Assembly: GCA_964574815.1 (NCBI GenBank)
Contig: CAZNPL010000005.1
Coordinates: 124,001 to 188,000, forward strand
Direction: 5' to 3'
Length of the DNA: 64,000 nt
Source of the DNA: CAZNPL01 sp964574815
Lineage (GTDB): Bacteria > Planctomycetota > Phycisphaerae > UBA1845
Below the pieces are notes generated by a model that was not told the origin of the DNA, searched no databases, and saw only the letters and a list, made by a program, of their open reading frames with translations. A program made the position numbers and the translations under genes. Positions 61,015 to 64,000 of this stretch are shown here, in pieces. Every line of letters begins with the position of its first letter. Positions within the stretch are counted from its first letter, which is position 1.

Positions 61015-61039
61015 GCTCTTCGACGGCACCGAGAACACC

Positions 61040-61066
61040 AAGGCCACCAATGGTGGCCTTTCTCTT
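61040..61066 (+). terminator. Rho-independent terminator of the RRM gene
   Basis: AAGGCCACC (61040-61048) pairs with GGTGGCCTT (61052-61060) around an AAT loop, followed by TCTCTTTT. Confidence 0.85.
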
Positions 61067-61131
61067 TTGGTGGGCCGTTCACTGCATTGGGGAGCCGGCT
61101 TCACGGTTCACGCACGTACCGGAGCACGTTG

Positions 61132-61533
61132 CGTGCTCGAAGTCACAAAACGCTCGCCCTGCTCGGCGCGATCTTCGCCATTGGCCCCATGTCGGCGTAC
61201 GCCGGGGTTTACGCCGCCTGGATTGCCGCCTGGATGGAACTTGGCCATTGCCCTCGCCCGAAGATCGACGATCCGAAGTCGGTCGGCGGCGTGTGCGAGC
61301 CGGTTTACGCGCTTTCCCAGTTCTTGCTCTTTTGGTTGCCTTTGGGCCTTCTCATCAATGCTGCGTTTGTCGCATGTGCAGTGGCGTACATGCTGATCCG
61401 CTTCGTGTTTCCAGGGCGATCACCGGAACCCACGCTGTGGCAACTGACGATATGCGTCGTCGCGATATCGATCGGGTGTTTTGCGAACCCCTGGTTTGAT
61501 CCGTTCCGCGCGATTGAGTGGTACTCGGACTGA
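61132..61533 (+). CDS. Hypothetical membrane protein
   Basis: A 133-residue protein with three to four hydrophobic helices: TLALLGAIFAIGPMSAYAGV, AAWIAAWMELG, FLLFWLPLGLLINAAFVACA and LTICVVAISIGCF. It has a Cys-containing loop (LGHCPRPKIDD) between the second and third. TTG 61132 follows GGAGC; TTG 61087 is an upstream alternative. No family is recognised. Confidence 0.5.
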   Translation, partial: RARSHKTLALLGAIFAIGPMSAYAGVYAAWIAAWMELGHCPRPKIDDPKSVGGVCEPVYALSQFLLFWLPLGLLINAAFVACAVAYMLIRFVFPGRSPEPTLWQLTICVVAISIGCFANPWFDPFRAIEWYSD

Positions 61534-61666
61534 ATAGGCCGTCGCAGGCAATGCCGCCACCCAAACCCTGCCACGCGACTTGTTGTCCGCGCTCAGCCGT
61601 TGCACACACCCTGCGGTGGTGCCTCGGCGATCGCTTCACGCCCCAGGTGGACTGCGTTGAATAGCC

Positions 61667-62302
61667 TCAAACACCCGTCTCCCGGATGTTGGGGCCGAGT
61701 TCAAACGGCGTTCCGCACTCAGGACAGACACCGGAGAGGTTTCCGCGCAGATTGTATCCACATACGACGCAGAGGCCGGAACGTGCTCTACGACGTCTGC
61801 GCCATGGCCCGCTCCACGCCCCGTACGCCAGGAGTACACTAGCGAGGGTCAGCGGTAGCCATGCTGGGAATTGGATCGACACGACGCGGAACTGCCATTC
61901 TTCTCGATTAACGAACATCAACCAAGATTCGTCGTAATAGCCGAACCGCGACTTCGGAAAGTCACAGAGAAACCAGTGGTATCCGCAGGCACGGTACTCA
62001 CGCGGCGACGACGTGGTAAGTTCGTCCACAAGCTGTTCCAAAACCTCAGTTGTCGTAGTGGAGGGCGAATCCGTCAGGACCGGCGTGATCCATCGCACCG
62101 TGATAAGCCGGTCGAAACCAGCGATCATGGGAACGCCTTGAGCGATCGTTGGCCCCCGCAGAACCAGCGCTCTGTTGCCGGTCATAAGCCAAACCAGGGC
62201 GCTGGACGCCCCAACAGAGATTGCGACCACAACGCTGATGCTCCGCAGGATGCGTACTAATAAGGTCCTTCGTCGCATTCGCAAGGTTTTCCGCGCGAGC
62301 AC
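61667..62302 (-). CDS. Membrane protein with C-terminal zinc ribbon (paralogue 1)
   Basis: A 211-residue protein: an N-terminal helix (ILRSISVVVAISVGASSALV), an exported middle of about 110 residues containing GYHWFLCDFPKSRFGYYDE, a second helix (PLTLASVLLAYGAW), a basic stretch RRRRARS, and the zinc ribbon CVVCGYNLRGN...CPECG. The layout, with the ribbon in the cytoplasm, is very common in planctomycetes; function unknown. The neighbour at 62482 has the same plan. Confidence 0.7.
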   Translation of the reverse strand: MLARKTLRMRRRTLLVRILRSISVVVAISVGASSALVWLMTGNRALVLRGPTIAQGVPMIAGFDRLITVRWITPVLTDSPSTTTTEVLEQLVDELTTSSPREYRACGYHWFLCDFPKSRFGYYDESWLMFVNREEWQFRVVSIQFPAWLPLTLASVLLAYGAWSGPWRRRRRARSGLCVVCGYNLRGNLSGVCPECGTPFELGPNIRETGV

Positions 62303-62481
62303 CCGGTTAACGTTGCATTACACCGCTTACCACCGGTCTCCTCGCAAGTACCTGGCTCAGTTTTCTCTGAGTACGACGCCCATGCCAGCACGCATCCCCT
62401 GGGATCGCTGTCTCCTCTCCTGGGTTATGTCGCATTGGACCATGGCCGGCCACGGCGTCGGCGCGGCCCGAGTCACGGATT

Positions 62482-63144
62482 TCACGAGGACTTTAACTCG
62501 GTGGCCCAAGCTTGCTCGAGCAAGGCGGCGACGAATTCAACGCCGCTGCGTACGAGCACTTCCATCCCGCGATCCCGCGCGTAGCGCCCTGGCGGGAACC
62601 CCTTCAAGAGCCGGCGGCAACCCTCCTCTCTTCGACAAGGGCGCCCGCACTCTGGGCAAATGCCTGAGACGTTCCCCCGCAGACTGTAACCGCAACCGAT
62701 ACACACTCCCCGCGCTGACCGCGACCACGCACGCAATGGCACGCGGGCCGTGAGCGCGAGGCCGGCTCCGAACACTAGTGCCAAACTCCAAGTCGGCAAG
62801 ACCAACAAAAACCAACCGGATTCGGCTTTGCTCGTATCTGCTTCCACGAGCCAGGAGCTTCCGGTAGGATCCGGCATCTCTACACTGTTTCGCAATATCC
62901 ACATACGCCGCATGCTGGGCTTGTCGTATGCGTCGCCTAAATGGAAGTAGTCTGCACGAAAAATCACCGTCCAGTTAAAAGCCTGAAGTTGCAGGAAGTT
63001 CTCATCGGAACTCCAAAGCGTCCACGTTTGCACCTTTGAGTTCGTAGCAATGCTGCCCGCGATGACGGCTACGGCAGATACCCCGAACGTCCCTATAGCG
63101 AGAGCTCGGACCACTCTGACTGCGCTTTTCGTCCTGACTGCCAT
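62482..63144 (-). CDS. Membrane protein with zinc ribbon (paralogue 2)
   Basis: A 220-residue protein: helix 1 (ALAIGTFGVSAVAVIAGSIA), an exported middle, helix 2 (GWFLLVLPTWSLALVFGAGL), then CIGCGYSLRGN...CPECG and a further 55 residues ending in a helix FVAALLEQAWATELKSS. It shares the domain plan with 61667-62302, but the exported middle parts differ, as if the pair kept only the membrane/ribbon frame. Confidence 0.68.
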   Translation of the reverse strand: MAVRTKSAVRVVRALAIGTFGVSAVAVIAGSIATNSKVQTWTLWSSDENFLQLQAFNWTVIFRADYFHLGDAYDKPSMRRMWILRNSVEMPDPTGSSWLVEADTSKAESGWFLLVLPTWSLALVFGAGLALTARVPLRAWSRSARGVCIGCGYSLRGNVSGICPECGRPCRREEGCRRLLKGFPPGRYARDRGMEVLVRSGVEFVAALLEQAWATELKSS

Positions 63145-63384
63145 TCTCGTCGGCCCGCGCTAAAGAGGCTGAAGCACTCCGATTAATCCTCGTATACCCC
63201 TGAGTCGTTCATCGATTTTGCAGCATGCATCAGCGGCGACAATGTCCGCGACGACATTTTGCGAAGCCCGTATCGGAGACATCATACCTATTCCCGATGT
63301 TGCCTCCCGCAACGTTGCCTCGACTTTCGGCCGGGTCTGCGCGGCCGAGATGCATAGTGAGCCTGGCGATACAAGAGTCAGCGT
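63145..63384. other. Intergenic
   Basis: No gene or clear signal is recognised. Confidence 0.4.
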
Positions 63385-63545
63385 TCAGCGGAAGCCCGGT
63401 TTGCTCATGCCATCCCGCCGCCAGCGGACGATCTCATCCACGTACTGCGTGCCGTAGACCGTCTGGGTGACGACGTTCTCGGAGCCGTCGCGGGACTGCA
63501 GCATCTCGTCCCGATGATTATAGTAAAATCGCCCGGCGACATGAA
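63385..63545 (-). pseudogene. RHS-repeat protein fragment
   Basis: The frame ending at TGA 63385-63387 reads GRFYYNHRDEMLQSRDGSE, then VVTQTVYGTQYVDEIVRWRR. This is a single RHS/YD-repeat unit (the GTQYVDEIV strand is diagnostic), with no start codon and no neighbouring repeats. It is the leftover of a large RHS gene. Confidence 0.65.
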
Positions 63546-63670
63546 GAGCTCATGACTCCCACGGGGCGTCCCCGGCGTGGCAATCCGGGACGAAGGGCGA
63601 CGCGTTCACGCAAGGGCTGCTTCCCGGGGCAGATCGCGTCGCCCGGCCACTTGAAGCGAAATGGCTCTCA

Positions 63671-64000
63671 TCAGTTCGGGCGTTTGTCCAGGCCGTTGAT
63701 CAGGCCGGACAGCATTCGCGCGATCTCATCGAGTTGGGCCTTGAGTTCGTCATGGCGGTCGGTTTCGACCAGGCCCTGTCGGGCGGCCACGTCCAGCAAC
63801 GGGACGCACTCCTGCACGCTCCCGCGGGCGATGCCGAAAAAGCTCTTGCGGTCGGGCTTCGTGAAGCGGCCGTTTCCTTCGGCGATGTTGGCGGCGATGA
63901 AGACGGGGGCTCTGTTGAGTTAGTCGGCGAGGAAGAAGTAACCGCGGGGGAAGGTCTTGGTGGGCGTGCAGACGGCGTCGGCGAACGCTACGGCTTTCTG
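63671..64000 (-). pseudogene. Four-helix bundle protein (S23-type), interrupted by a stop and cut by the window edge
   Basis: The minus frame entering at 64000 reads FPRGYFFLAD, TAA (63920-63922), LNRAPVFIAANIAEGNGRF, KSFFGIARGSVQEC and LDEIARMLSGLINGLDKRPN. It is the family once described from 23S rRNA intervening sequences, now 'four helix bundle protein'. The TAA replaces the Gln of the usual LADQLNR. The start lies beyond the window. Confidence 0.75.

Overview
The window is GC-rich bacterial chromosome. The gene style fits a planctomycete, probably Phycisphaerae-like. The signs are giant secreted Cys-rich proteins, DCNxNxxPDxC-type repeats, membrane proteins carrying a CGYxLRG...CPECG zinc ribbon, two adjacent clpP genes, and a tyrosine integrase whose C-terminus runs antisense into a tRNA gene. 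This placement is inferred from protein style; no rRNA is present.

Layout. 1-3.1 kb: a REP-associated Y1 transposase between two REP-like hairpin units, an endonuclease III, an unidentified promoter-to-terminator ncRNA unit, tRNA-Asn and a 76-bp tandem duplication. 3.1-6.0 kb: a slipin, a truncated P-loop ATPase and RNA 3'-phosphate cyclase (rtcA). 6.2-10.7 kb: a secreted subtilisin-like protease with a long Cys-rich repeat tail. 11.1-19.9 kb: a glycosyltransferase, a WaaP-like kinase overlapping pheT, pheS, a membrane TPR protein and an SDR. 20-24.5 kb: GAF-PP2C phosphatase, two clpP and trigger factor. 24.8-39.3 kb: class I aldolase, an rnhA remnant, a compact glycoconjugate operon (GT2, GT4, asparagine synthetase, methyltransferase, GlpD), RDD and other membrane proteins, a GH130 enzyme, and a beta-propeller/MoaD-like pair.

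39.6-60.0 kb is an integrative element of about 20.3 kb inserted in tRNA-Glu(CTC). An exact 44-bp copy of the tRNA 3' part occurs at both ends (39630-39673 and 59956-59999). A tyrosine integrase and an AlpA-like factor sit at the left end, followed by a divergent ATPase/VWA pair, small accessory genes and a PLP dehydratase. A 12-kb block of envelope genes follows (di-heme lipoprotein, FG-GAP protein, giant Cys-rich lipoprotein), bracketed by two diverged ~350-bp direct repeats. The integrase frame stays open across the att core: integrated, it stops at the tRNA; in an excised circle it would gain 72 residues encoded at the element's other end. The integrase itself looks damaged at its N-terminus. 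A second integrase C-terminal remnant lies just beyond the right att copy, which indicates tandem integrations.

60.3-64 kb holds an RRM protein, a small membrane protein, two membrane zinc-ribbon paralogues, an RHS fragment and a broken four-helix-bundle gene running off the window.

All function calls rest on motif reading by eye; no database search was possible. Start codons were picked from ribosome-binding-site position and family N-termini.
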